Positions 1 through 7,136 of a stretch of DNA of 64,000 nucleotides are shown piece after piece. Positions within the stretch are counted from its first letter, which is position 1. Each line of letters begins with the position of its first letter. The stretch spans positions 62,001 through 126,000 of the forward strand of contig JAWKJM010000004.1 in NCBI GenBank assembly GCA_041393775.1, written 5' to 3'. This DNA is from JADKAV01 sp041393775. Lineage in GTDB: Bacteria; Actinomycetota; Actinomycetes; S36-B12; UBA10799. Under the pieces are notes generated by a model that had not been told where the DNA came from, searched no databases, and saw nothing but the letters and a program-made list of their open reading frames with translations. Made by a program: the position numbers and the translations under genes.

Positions 1-386
1 ACGTGGACGGGTTGCGGGACCGCCTCCGGACCCGGGTCCGGGCAAACATCGAACATGACCGGAAGTGGTTGGACACGCGCCGCCAATCACGTGCGCTGCG
101 GGATCCCAGGGCGATGCTGACGCAACACGCAGAGAGGCATCACCGCAGCCGCGAGCGACTGCTGCCGGCACTTGTGCGCTCAGTGGAACGGCAGCGGGTG
201 GACGCCGGCAGTCTTGACCTGCAGCTGCGGGCATTGTCTCCGCAAGCGACCCTGGACCGTGGGTATGCAGTCGTGACAGACGAGTCGGGGACGCTGATCC
301 GGACGGTGCCCGCTGCGGGTACCCGACTGGACATCCGGGTGCAGTCCGGACGATTCCCGGCGACAGCGGAAGGAGCAGCGCAATGA
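1..386 (+). CDS. xseA: Exodeoxyribonuclease VII large subunit, C-terminal part (cut by window edge)
   Basis: The gene enters from outside the window in frame 3, and only about the last 128 codons are visible. The visible part is the basic, helical C-terminal region, followed by the conserved tail with ATLDRGYAVV and VRVQSG-like residues (here IRVQSGRFPA). This tail is typical of XseA, the large subunit of the complex that degrades single-stranded DNA to oligonucleotides. Its TGA overlaps the ATG of the small subunit (ATGA), so the two are translationally coupled. The N-terminal OB fold and the nuclease core lie outside the window, so catalytic residues cannot be checked. Confidence 0.9.
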   Translation, partial: VDGLRDRLRTRVRANIEHDRKWLDTRRQSRALRDPRAMLTQHAERHHRSRERLLPALVRSVERQRVDAGSLDLQLRALSPQATLDRGYAVVTDESGTLIRTVPAAGTRLDIRVQSGRFPATAEGAAQ

Positions 387-601
387 CGGACAGCGGGGCC
401 GAGGCGCCCTTGACATTCGAAGAGGCGCGCGACGAACTCGAGCGGATCGTCCGGCAGTTGGAGGAGGGCAGCGTGACGCTGCAGGAGTCCTTGGACCTGT
501 GGGAGCGCGGCGAGAAGCTGGCTGCCCACTGCGATCTGCTGCTGGGGCAGGCTGAGAGCCGGATCGAGGCGGCGAAAGCGCGAACTCAGGAAGCCACGTA
601 G
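383..601 (+). CDS. xseB: Exodeoxyribonuclease VII small subunit
   Basis: This 72-residue acidic protein has the usual XseB length and pattern: TFEEARDELERIVRQLEEG, then SLDLWERGEKLAAHC, then a helical end. Several XseB chains bind the C-terminal helix of XseA and regulate the single-strand exonuclease. The start ATG overlaps the xseA stop by four bases, a normal arrangement for this subunit pair. A GTG start for ispH follows 6 bases after its stop, so xseA, xseB and ispH look like one operon. Confidence 0.93.
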   Translation: MTDSGAEAPLTFEEARDELERIVRQLEEGSVTLQESLDLWERGEKLAAHCDLLLGQAESRIEAAKARTQEAT

Positions 602-607
602 CATGAG

Positions 608-1558
608 GTGATGGGAAGAGTACTTCTGGCAGCACCTCGTGGCTACTGCGCCGGGGTCGAGCGAGCCGTCGTGACGGTCGAGAAGGCCCTTGATCTGTAC
701 GGCCCGCCCATCTATGTCCGCAAACAGATCGTCCACAACGTGCATGTCGTGGCCGACCTTGAACGGCGGGGTGCGATCTTCGTGGATGAGACCGATGAGG
801 TGCCTGCGGGTTCACGACTCGTCTTCAGCGCGCACGGCGTATCACCGGCTGTTCACGACCAGGCCGAATCCCGCAACCTGCTCACCATCGATGCCACCTG
901 CCCGCTGGTGACGAAGGTTCACCACGAGGCGAGGCGGTTCGCCGACTCCGGATATCAGATCCTGCTGATCGGTCACGAAGGACATGAAGAGGTCGAGGGG
1001 ACCGCCGGGGAGGCCCCGGATTCCATCACGGTGGTGGGATCGCCCGATGCAGCCGACGAGATCGAGCTCGACCCGGATCGTCCGGTGGCTTGGCTGTCCC
1101 AGACCACGTTGTCGGTGGACGAGACCATGGAGACGGTAGGCAGGCTCCGGGCCAGGCTCCCGCTGCTCGTCGATCCGCCGAGCGACGACATCTGCTACGC
1201 GACGCAGAACCGTCAGGCCGCGGTCAAACAGATCGCGCCGGAATGCGACGTCGTCATCGTGGTCGGCTCGGAGAACTCCAGCAACTCGGTGCGCCTGGGG
1301 GAGGTCGCCGATGAGGCAGGCTCGCGCAGCTACCGCATCGACGACGCCGGTCAACTCGACCGGCAGTGGCTGCGTGGTGCGCAGACCGTGGGGGTGACCT
1401 CCGGGGCGAGTGTGCCGGAGTCGCTCGTGGAGCAGTTGCTGGATGCGCTGGCCGTCTATGGATTCGACGAGGTCGAGGTGGTCACGACTGTCGAGGAGAG
1501 TCTGATCTTCGCCCTGCCACCGGAGTTGAGGCGGGATCTCAAAGCTGCCGCCACCTGA
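608..1558 (+). CDS. ispH: 4-Hydroxy-3-methylbut-2-enyl diphosphate reductase
   Basis: Last enzyme of the MEP (non-mevalonate) isoprenoid pathway. It reduces HMBPP to IPP and DMAPP with a [4Fe-4S] cluster. At 316 residues it has the normal length and all three cluster cysteines: GYCAGVERAV near residue 14, ATCPLVTKVH near 98 and DICYATQNRQ near 196. SAHGVSP, GSENSSNS and TSGASVPE, the substrate-binding motifs of the family, are also present. GTG at 608 is followed directly by ATG at 611, and either could be the start. It follows xseAB closely and converges with the DUF6542 gene. Confidence 0.96.
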   Translation: MMGRVLLAAPRGYCAGVERAVVTVEKALDLYGPPIYVRKQIVHNVHVVADLERRGAIFVDETDEVPAGSRLVFSAHGVSPAVHDQAESRNLLTIDATCPLVTKVHHEARRFADSGYQILLIGHEGHEEVEGTAGEAPDSITVVGSPDAADEIELDPDRPVAWLSQTTLSVDETMETVGRLRARLPLLVDPPSDDICYATQNRQAAVKQIAPECDVVIVVGSENSSNSVRLGEVADEAGSRSYRIDDAGQLDRQWLRGAQTVGVTSGASVPESLVEQLLDALAVYGFDEVEVVTTVEESLIFALPPELRRDLKAAAT

Positions 1559-1574
1559 GAGTGCCGGCAGCGCC

Positions 1575-2096
1575 TCAGCGGTGCAGAACCCATCGACGGA
1601 TGGTCACGATCAGCAGGGCAGCACCAGTGCCGGCGAAGATCCACGGCGCGTTGAACGCAAGCCCGGCGATGACCATGGCGCCCTCGCGGATGACCAGGTT
1701 GTCGGTCGCTCCGTCGAGCAGAGCAGGCTGCCCGGCGATCAGGATCGCGCTGAAGTAGGCGAGCGGAGGGGTGATCACGGTGGTGGACAGGTCCCGGTAT
1801 CCGATCGTCGCCGCGGCAATCACCGAAACCACCACGAAGATCGTGCCCGTGATGTACGTGATGCTGCCGTTGATGGTGGTGTCCACAAGCGCCGACAAGA
1901 TGGTCACGGTGAAGACCAGAAGGATCATCAGCCCGACGCCGAGCCCCCCGCTGCTTCGCTCGGCGCTGTCAGACACACTGAGCACGCTAGTCGCAGGGGC
2001 GGCGGGCTCAGGTCTAATCTCGACCGACACCCCGGCGGGACTCGTGGTCGCGGTGGGTTCTCCAGAGGTCACACCCAACGGTAACCCGTTGTTCAC
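1575..2096 (-). CDS. DUF6542-type small membrane protein
   Basis: About 173 residues. The N-terminal 50 residues are Thr/Pro/Ala-rich and probably disordered. Four hydrophobic spans follow, starting at GLMILLVFTVTILSALVDTT, then ITGTIFVVVSVIAAA, then a segment around SAILIAGQPALL, and a last span before the RRWVLHR end. This matches, by recall, the DUF6542 family found beside ispH, xseB and ychF in actinobacteria. Its function is not known. The start is uncertain: no ATG is available and upstream sequence belongs to rmuC, so GTG at 2096 (16 bases past the rmuC stop) was chosen; TTG at 2102 is an alternative. Probably cotranscribed with rmuC. Confidence 0.7.
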   Translation of the reverse strand: MNNGLPLGVTSGEPTATTSPAGVSVEIRPEPAAPATSVLSVSDSAERSSGGLGVGLMILLVFTVTILSALVDTTINGSITYITGTIFVVVSVIAAATIGYRDLSTTVITPPLAYFSAILIAGQPALLDGATDNLVIREGAMVIAGLAFNAPWIFAGTGAALLIVTIRRWVLHR

Positions 2097-2112
2097 CAGC
2101 AACCGCGCAACG

Positions 2113-3225
2113 CTACCCGGTGTCGGGCAACGGCCGCACAGTCTCGTCGACCCCTTGCGGTTTCCTGGGCCGTACATCGACCTCCGACAACGCCTCGGCC
2201 GGCTCGTCGACCGCGACGATCTGCGAGAGCCGGCGTGCCGCCGGCATGACCCGCGCGTCCAGCGAACCGATGAACTGGTTGTACCCCCCCACCGCGTCTC
2301 CCAGAGACTTGCCGAGTTTGGCGATGTACCCACCCATCGTGACGAGGCGGTCGTGCACCTGGCGGCCCGCGACCAGCACGTCGCGCGCCTGGTCCGCCAT
2401 CGCCGCCTGCTGCCACGCCCAGGAGATGCTGCGCAGCGTGGCCATCAGAGTCGTCGGTGTGGCGAGCACGATCTTGCGGTCGAAGGCATCCTGCAACAAG
2501 CCGGGCTGTGCTCGCAGGGCCACTCCCAGCATGTGTTCCGCGGGCAAGAACATGATGACGAACTCAGGGGTCCCGGTGGCCTTCCAGTACTGCTTGCTGG
2601 ACAGCCGGGCGACATTCTCGGAGACTGCGGCCGCGTGTCGCCGCGCTTGCGTGTCATCGTCCAACTCGGGGTCGAGGAACGCGTCAAGTGACACCTTGGC
2701 ATCCACGACCACCTCCCGGCCCTCACCGAGGTCGATCAGCATGTCCGGGCGCAAGCTGCGGTCCTCGTCGCTCACGGTCGACTGTTCGACGAAGTGCACG
2801 TGGTTGAGCATCCCGGAGGCCTCGACCAGGCGACGCAACTGCATCTCGCCCCAGGTGCCCTGGTTCTGGGTGCGCGACAACGCCTCAGTGATGCGTTGGG
2901 CCTGCATCCGGACGTCCTTGGTCGCGGCACCGACGTCCCGGCCCACTCCGAGGACCTGCTCCGACAGTCCGCTGATCGCCGTGATCCGCGCCCGTTCGGC
3001 GGTCTCAACCTGCTGGGTGAGGCTGGACATGGCGCTCTGCAACGGCTGGAGGGTCTCGTCGAGGGTCGCCCGGGTGCTCAACTGATCGTGCAAGGCGTTG
3101 CATCGCCCCTCCAGTTGTGCGACCCGGGTGCGGCTCGACGTGACCCCGGCGCGGTACGCCACAAGCACCGCCGCGAGTCCGATCAGAGTTGCCAGAACCA
3201 GCCAGAAGGTCGTTTCGGTGTCCAT
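2113..3225 (-). CDS. rmuC: DNA recombination protein RmuC
   Basis: RmuC family protein, linked in other bacteria to limiting recombination at inverted repeats; its biochemical activity is poorly defined. At 370 residues it has an N-terminal membrane helix (FWLVLATLIGLAAVLVAYRA), a long helical coiled-coil stretch to about residue 115, and then the conserved nuclease-like domain. Landmarks of that domain are GTWGEMQLRRLVEASGML, the RPDMLIDL...VVDAKVSLDAF strand pair (PD-(D/E)xK-like D and DxK), FLPAEHML and YNQFIGSLDARVMPAAR. ATG start at 3225. It is divergent from ychF, with a 56-bp gap. Confidence 0.93.
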   Translation of the reverse strand: MDTETTFWLVLATLIGLAAVLVAYRAGVTSSRTRVAQLEGRCNALHDQLSTRATLDETLQPLQSAMSSLTQQVETAERARITAISGLSEQVLGVGRDVGAATKDVRMQAQRITEALSRTQNQGTWGEMQLRRLVEASGMLNHVHFVEQSTVSDEDRSLRPDMLIDLGEGREVVVDAKVSLDAFLDPELDDDTQARRHAAAVSENVARLSSKQYWKATGTPEFVIMFLPAEHMLGVALRAQPGLLQDAFDRKIVLATPTTLMATLRSISWAWQQAAMADQARDVLVAGRQVHDRLVTMGGYIAKLGKSLGDAVGGYNQFIGSLDARVMPAARRLSQIVAVDEPAEALSEVDVRPRKPQGVDETVRPLPDTG

Positions 3226-3281
3226 GCAGGCACTGTGCCCGATGGGTATGACAAAACCGTCTGCTCCCTAGACTTCACCTC

Positions 3282-4355
3282 GTGTCCCTGACTATCGGAA
3301 TCGTCGGCCTGCCCAATGTCGGCAAGTCCACCCTGTTCAACGCGCTGACCAAGGCGGGCGCCCTGGCAGCCAACTATCCGTTCGCCACGATCGAGCCGAA
3401 TGTGGGCGTGGTGGGGGTTCCCGACCCGAGGCTGCAGCAACTGGCCGACCTGCACGGATCGGCGAAGACCGTGCCGGCCACCGTTCAGTTCGTGGACATC
3501 GCCGGTATCGTCCGGGGTGCGAGCGAGGGTCAGGGACTGGGCAACAAGTTCCTGGCACACATCCGAGAGTCCGACGCGATCTGTCAGGTGCTGCGAGCGT
3601 TCCACGACCCCGACGTGGTGCACGTGGAGGGACGAGTTTCGCCGGCCGAGGACATGGAGACGATCAACACCGAGTTGATCCTGGCGGACCTGCAGACTCT
3701 GGAGAAGGCTTTGCCGCGGCTGGAGAAAGAGGCCCGGCTGCACAAGGACCGGGCCTCCGTCGTCACCGCCGCGGAGCAGGCCAGGGAGGTTCTTGATTCC
3801 GGGCGGACGCTCTTCGCCGCCGGGGTGGATTCGGAGCCGCTGCGGGAGTTGTTCCTGCTGACCAACAAGCCCTTCCTCTACGTCATCAACTGTGACGAGG
3901 AGGAACTGACCGACGAGGACTTCCGGGCCGAGATGACGCACCTGGTGTCCCCGGCGGAAGCCGTCTTCCTCGACGCGCAGGTCGAGGCGGAACTGACCGA
4001 ATTGCCCGACGACGAGGCGCTGGATCTACTGCAGTCGATCGGGCAGACGGAATCAGGGATCCAGGCGCTGGCCCGGGTGGGCTTCCAGACGTTGGGTCTG
4101 GAGACCTACTTGACGGCGGGGCCCAAGGAATCCAGGGCGTGGACGATCCCCAAAGGCGCGACGGCGCCCGAGGCCGCTGGTGTCATCCACACCGACTTCC
4201 AGAAGGGTTTCATCAAGGCCGAAGTCATTTCGTTCGACGATCTGATGGCGGCCGGTTCGATGCAGGCGGCCCGAGCACACGGAAAGGTCCGGGTCGAGGG
4301 CAAGGACTACGAGATGGCAGACGGGGACGTGGTCGAGTTCCGATTCAACGTGTAG
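3282..4355 (+). CDS. ychF: Redox-regulated ribosome-associated ATPase/GTPase YchF
   Basis: YchF/OLA1 family, an Obg-related P-loop protein that binds ribosomes and prefers ATP. The sequence shows the P-loop GLPNVGKSTLFNALT at residues 8-22, the family signature ANYPFATIEPNVG, the switch II motif DIAGIVRGASEGQGLGNKF, and the C-terminal TGS-type domain with TDFQKGFIKAEVI and DYEMADGDVVEFRFNV. The NKP-type G4 site (LLTNKPFLYVINC) is present and the length of 357 is normal. The start is GTG. Gene context (xse, ispH, rmuC, ychF) is conserved in many actinobacteria. It converges with the exporter permease gene. Confidence 0.97.
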   Translation: MSLTIGIVGLPNVGKSTLFNALTKAGALAANYPFATIEPNVGVVGVPDPRLQQLADLHGSAKTVPATVQFVDIAGIVRGASEGQGLGNKFLAHIRESDAICQVLRAFHDPDVVHVEGRVSPAEDMETINTELILADLQTLEKALPRLEKEARLHKDRASVVTAAEQAREVLDSGRTLFAAGVDSEPLRELFLLTNKPFLYVINCDEEELTDEDFRAEMTHLVSPAEAVFLDAQVEAELTELPDDEALDLLQSIGQTESGIQALARVGFQTLGLETYLTAGPKESRAWTIPKGATAPEAAGVIHTDFQKGFIKAEVISFDDLMAAGSMQAARAHGKVRVEGKDYEMADGDVVEFRFNV

Positions 4356-4397
4356 GTGGCAGGCGCAAGGCATGGACCGCTGAGATCGTCACGCCCG

Positions 4398-4420
4398 GTG
4401 GCTGTCGTTCGCGACGCCAC
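4398..4420. terminator. Hairpin with TTCG loop between convergent genes
   Basis: Arms GTGGC-GTCG and CGAC-GCCAC pair over 9 bp, with one bulged T at 4403, around a TTCG loop (4408-4411). It lies in the short gap between the convergent ychF and ABC permease genes and could end transcription from both sides. There is no T-run, which is common in GC-rich actinobacteria. Confidence 0.5.
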
Positions 4421-4438
4421 AGACCCACTCTGAAATCC

Positions 4439-5200
4439 CTACGGGAGTGTGCGGCGGTAGACGGCCATGGCGGTGGCGTATGCGATGCAGAGAATGCCGA
4501 CGCACCAGGCAAGGCCCGCCCAGATGTCGGTGCTGACCGGCTGCTGACTGTACAGGTCTCGGATCGTGTCGACGATGGGCGTCACGGGCTGGTTCTCGGC
4601 GAAGGCGCGCACCGGGCCGGGCATCGTCGTCGTCAACACGAAGGCAGAACTGATGAACGGCAGGAAGATGAGTGGGTAGGAGAATGCACTCGCGCCGTCC
4701 ACGGTCTTCGCGGAGAGTCCGGCGGTGACCGCGAGCCAAGTCAACGCCAATGTGAACAGGAGCAGGATGCCGGCGACCGACACCCATGCCAGCACACCCG
4801 CACCTGAGCGGAAGCCCATGAGCAGGGCGACGATCACGACGACCCCGACCGAGACGAGGCTGGCCACCACCGAGGTCAGCACGTGCGCCCACAAGACGGA
4901 CGACCTTGCGATGGGCAAGGACTGGAAGCGACCGAACATCCCGGACTGCATGTCCATGAACAGCCGGAAGGCGGTGTAGGAGACGCTCGAAGCAATCGTG
5001 ATGAGCAGAATCCCGGGCAGGAAGTAGTTCACGTAGGAATCCGGCCCCGGGTCGATGGCACCCCCGAACACATAGACGAACAGCAGCATGAAGGCGATCG
5101 GCATGAGGGTGGTCGTGATGACGGTGTCCGGACTGCGTGTGATGTGGCGCAAGGACCGACCGGTCAGGGCGGCGGTGTCGCGGACGAAGTGCGTGGTCAT
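4439..5200 (-). CDS. ABC-2 type exporter permease (DrrB-like)
   Basis: Membrane subunit of an ABC exporter, 253 residues with about six transmembrane spans. The N-terminal region RSLRHITRSPDTVITTTLMP and the conserved FLPGILLITIASS and SVSYTAFRLFMDMQSGMFGRF segments are typical of ABC-2 (DrrB/daunorubicin-resistance type) permeases. It pairs with the ATPase encoded immediately upstream: its ATG overlaps the ATPase stop by four bases. The exported compound is unknown; relatives export drugs, lipids or antibiotics. The operon is headed by a PadR regulator, so expression is probably induced by a ligand. Confidence 0.88.
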   Translation of the reverse strand: MTTHFVRDTAALTGRSLRHITRSPDTVITTTLMPIAFMLLFVYVFGGAIDPGPDSYVNYFLPGILLITIASSVSYTAFRLFMDMQSGMFGRFQSLPIARSSVLWAHVLTSVVASLVSVGVVVIVALLMGFRSGAGVLAWVSVAGILLLFTLALTWLAVTAGLSAKTVDGASAFSYPLIFLPFISSAFVLTTTMPGPVRAFAENQPVTPIVDTIRDLYSQQPVSTDIWAGLAWCVGILCIAYATAMAVYRRTLP

Positions 5201-6000
5201 GTCCGCTCTCCGCCCGCCGTGACATCAGGATCCGCACCGGGTCCCACGATTGCCAGGAAGACATCCTCGAGCGTGGGCTGCTTCTCCACGTACTCGACCT
5301 TTGCCGGGGGGAGAAGCTGCTTCAGTTCGGCAAGCGTGCCGTTGGCGATGATTCGTCCCTCATGCAGGATCGCGATCCGGTCGGCGAGATGTTCGGCCTC
5401 GTCCAGGTACTGGGTGGTCAACAGAACCGTCGTGCCCTTCCCGGCCAGTTCGTTGATGCTGTTCCACACCTCGAGGCGGGCGTGAGGATCGAGTCCGGTG
5501 GTGGGTTCGTCCAGGAGGATGACCGGTGGGTCCCCGATGAGGCTCATGGCGATGTCCAGCCGTCGGCGCATCCCACCGGAGTACGTGGCGACTCTGCGAG
5601 CGCCCACGTCCGTCAGCGAGAAGCGCGCGAGCAGATCGTCGGCGATCGTGCCGGCGTGCTTGTGGTGCCGCAATCGTGCGATCAGAACGAGGTTCTCGCG
5701 ACCGGTGAGGATGTCGTCGACGGCCGCGAACTGTCCGGTGAGACTGAACGACTGCCTCACCTGCGAGGCCTGTGCGACGACATCGAGGCCGTTCACGCTG
5801 GCAGTACCGGATTCGGCCCGCAACAGCGTGGACAGGATCTTCAGAACGGTGGTCTTGCCCGCCCCGTTGGAGCCGAGCAAGGCGAAGATGGTGCCCGGTT
5901 CCACGTCGAAGTCCACGCCGCGCAGCACCTGCACATCCTTGAAGGACTTCCGGAGGCCCCGCACCTGGACTGACGCCTCCCTGAGCGGAGCGGTCTTCAC
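5197..6000 (-). CDS. ABC exporter ATP-binding protein (DrrA-like)
   Basis: ATPase partner of the downstream permease, 267 residues. It has the Walker A motif GSNGAGKTTVLKILSTL, the Q-loop around RQSFSLTGQFAAVDDILTGRENL (the DrrA-type GQ-A-VD-LTG pattern), the signature YSGGMRRRLDIAMSL, Walker B PPVILLDEPTTGLDP and the H-loop TTQYLDEAEHLADR. In this family Gln replaces the usual H-loop-region residue, as seen here in TTQY. GTG at 6000 overlaps the stop of the DUF1048 gene (GTGA), which sets the start. The C-terminal extension (KVEYVEKQPTLEDVFLAI) is family-typical. Confidence 0.93.
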   Translation of the reverse strand: MKTAPLREASVQVRGLRKSFKDVQVLRGVDFDVEPGTIFALLGSNGAGKTTVLKILSTLLRAESGTASVNGLDVVAQASQVRQSFSLTGQFAAVDDILTGRENLVLIARLRHHKHAGTIADDLLARFSLTDVGARRVATYSGGMRRRLDIAMSLIGDPPVILLDEPTTGLDPHARLEVWNSINELAGKGTTVLLTTQYLDEAEHLADRIAILHEGRIIANGTLAELKQLLPPAKVEYVEKQPTLEDVFLAIVGPGADPDVTAGGERT

Positions 6001-6344
6001 GGCTCGTCCTCCGCAGCTCGGTCGATGGCGCTGGTCAGCCGTTCCCGCTCCCTCGTGATCCACTGACCCTGCGAGTAGTTCCGAAGAAACGCCTCCGCGA
6101 ACTCCACGGGGTCGTCTCCGACGATGGCGCGGATCGGGGTTGCGTCCGCCGCGCTCTGCTCGAAGAGATCGGCCAGATCCTCGAGCATCGACATCATGAC
6201 GTCGCCTCTGGTGATCGCGCCGGCGTACATCAAGTATCGCTCGAGCGCATCGAGTGCTGCGTGATACTCGGCGGGAAGCTGTCCTTTGCGCGCCTTGTAC
6301 TGCCGCCATTGCCGCTTCTCGCCGATCATCCTTGAGAGGAACAT
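5997..6344 (-). CDS. DUF1048 domain protein
   Basis: A 115-residue all-helical protein beginning MFLSRMIGEKRQWRQYKARK, with the DUF1048 pattern of LP-x-x-Y-x-x-ALDALERYL in the middle. The function is not known. Members are regularly encoded between a PadR regulator and an ABC-2 exporter, exactly as here. GTG at 6350 (overlapping the PadR stop) is an alternative start; ATG at 6344 was chosen because an AAGGAG sequence lies 10 bases upstream. A role in the regulator or exporter system is inferred from context only. Confidence 0.8.
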   Translation of the reverse strand: MFLSRMIGEKRQWRQYKARKGQLPAEYHAALDALERYLMYAGAITRGDVMMSMLEDLADLFEQSAADATPIRAIVGDDPVEFAEAFLRNYSQGQWITRERERLTSAIDRAAEDEP

Positions 6345-6346
6345 GG

Positions 6347-6676
6347 TCACTCGTCTCCTTCGCGGAGCCGTTCGAGTTGTTCTGAAAGGAAGCTCCACGT
6401 CTTCCAGAACTCTTCGAGGTATTCGCGCCCCGCAGTGTTGAGCGAGTACACCTTGCGCGGAGGGCCCTTCTCGGAGGGCACCTTCTCCACGTCGACGAGG
6501 CCGCGGTGCTCGATACGGATGAGCAGCGCGTAGACAGTCCCTTCGGCGATGTCGGTGAAGCCGTTCTCGCGCAGGCCTGCCGTGATCTCGTAACCGTACG
6601 CGGCCTTGCCGGCGAGGATGGCAAGAACGATCCCCTCAAGCGTGCCCTTGAGCATCTCGGTCAACTGCTTGCCCAA
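6347..6676 (-). CDS. PadR family transcriptional regulator
   Basis: PadR-type winged-helix repressor of 109 residues. The DNA-binding domain reads LKGTLEGIVLAILAGKAAYG-YEI, then EGTVYALLIRIEHRGLV, then KGPPRKVYSLNTAGREYL, which is the classic PadR sequence; a short helical dimerisation tail follows. The start is TTG at 6676, supported by a strong AAAGGAGG six to eight bases upstream. It is the first gene of a four-gene overlapping operon (PadR, DUF1048, ATPase, permease) and probably represses that operon until an inducer binds. A palindrome lies 38 bp upstream. Confidence 0.92.
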   Translation of the reverse strand: MGKQLTEMLKGTLEGIVLAILAGKAAYGYEITAGLRENGFTDIAEGTVYALLIRIEHRGLVDVEKVPSEKGPPRKVYSLNTAGREYLEEFWKTWSFLSEQLERLREGDE

Positions 6677-6713
6677 GGGGTCCCTCCTTTACCTGGTACC
6701 CAGCGTCACTGAC

Positions 6714-6728
6714 TACTAGTACATAGTA
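6714..6728 (-). promoter_or_regulatory. Operator-like palindrome upstream of padR operon
   Basis: Perfect inverted repeat TACTA-GTACA-TAGTA, 38 bp upstream of the PadR start codon and AT-rich in an otherwise GC-rich region. Read on the minus strand it includes TACTATG, a plausible -10 element, so a bound repressor would block RNA polymerase. Autoregulation by PadR proteins at such dyads is common; the assignment here is inferred from position and symmetry. Confidence 0.5.
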
Positions 6729-7098
6729 ACACTGAATAGTTGGGGTGGCACCTGTCGGCTGGAGCCGGCCCGCGCCCGTGCTGCGCTACACGACGCGTGC
6801 CCTCCAACTCGTGGCCGGAACAGGAGTTCCAGGCCAGCACTTGGAGGGCGAAACCGTCTCAAAAGGTGCGAAACGGGCGGTATTGTCTCCATCAGCGGGC
6901 CAGGATCGCGCGAAGACGGCCGATTCGGCCACGAGATGGAGGCGCACCCGTTGTCACAATGCTCAGAACGTGACTCGGCGCGGTGGGCGTGCGCGCCTAT
7001 GAACGCATCCGCCTGGAGTTGGGTCAAGCCGACGTACTGAGCATCGGGCGTGCTGGCCCAGCCCAGCTGCAAGCGATCCTCCACGCGTCGCCGAGCAG
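6729..7098. other. Intergenic gap with one palindrome, no supported gene
   Basis: About 370 bp between the padR operon promoter and the GDPD gene end. Short open frames exist on both strands but show no family resemblance and no good ribosome site. The only clear structure is the palindrome at 6799-6849, listed separately. Confidence 0.5.
6799..6849. repeat. 51-nt imperfect palindrome (19 paired bases)
   Basis: The outer arms GCCCTCCAA and TTGGAGGGC pair over 9 bp. After a 4x4 internal loop, TGGCC pairs with GGCCA and GGAAC with GTTCC around an AGGA loop, with a single bulged A at 6831. It lies 250 bp downstream of the GDPD stop and 120 bp upstream of padR. It may be a distal terminator for the minus-strand GDPD transcript or a remnant of a mobile palindrome; position and symmetry cannot tell these apart. 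Confidence 0.5.
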
Positions 7099-7136
7099 GC
7101 GGATCCCGCCGCCGCTACCGCACCCGGCGGATCCGC
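7099..7136 (-). terminator. Hairpin spanning the GDPD stop codon
   Basis: GCGGATCCCGCC (7099-7110) pairs with GGCGGATCCGC (7126-7136) with a one-base bulge, and the loop covers the TGA of the GDPD gene. It is a likely Rho-independent-like terminator without a T-run, embedded in the last codons. Confidence 0.4.

Noticed and set aside
2120..3085. Long plus-strand open frame opposite rmuC
   Set aside because: It is a mirror frame caused by high GC. It has no family resemblance, and the minus-strand RmuC is certain.
6716..7084. Possible 122-codon minus-strand gene between padR and the GDPD gene
   Set aside because: No ribosome site and no recognisable fold. It runs across the operator palindrome and the 51-nt hairpin.
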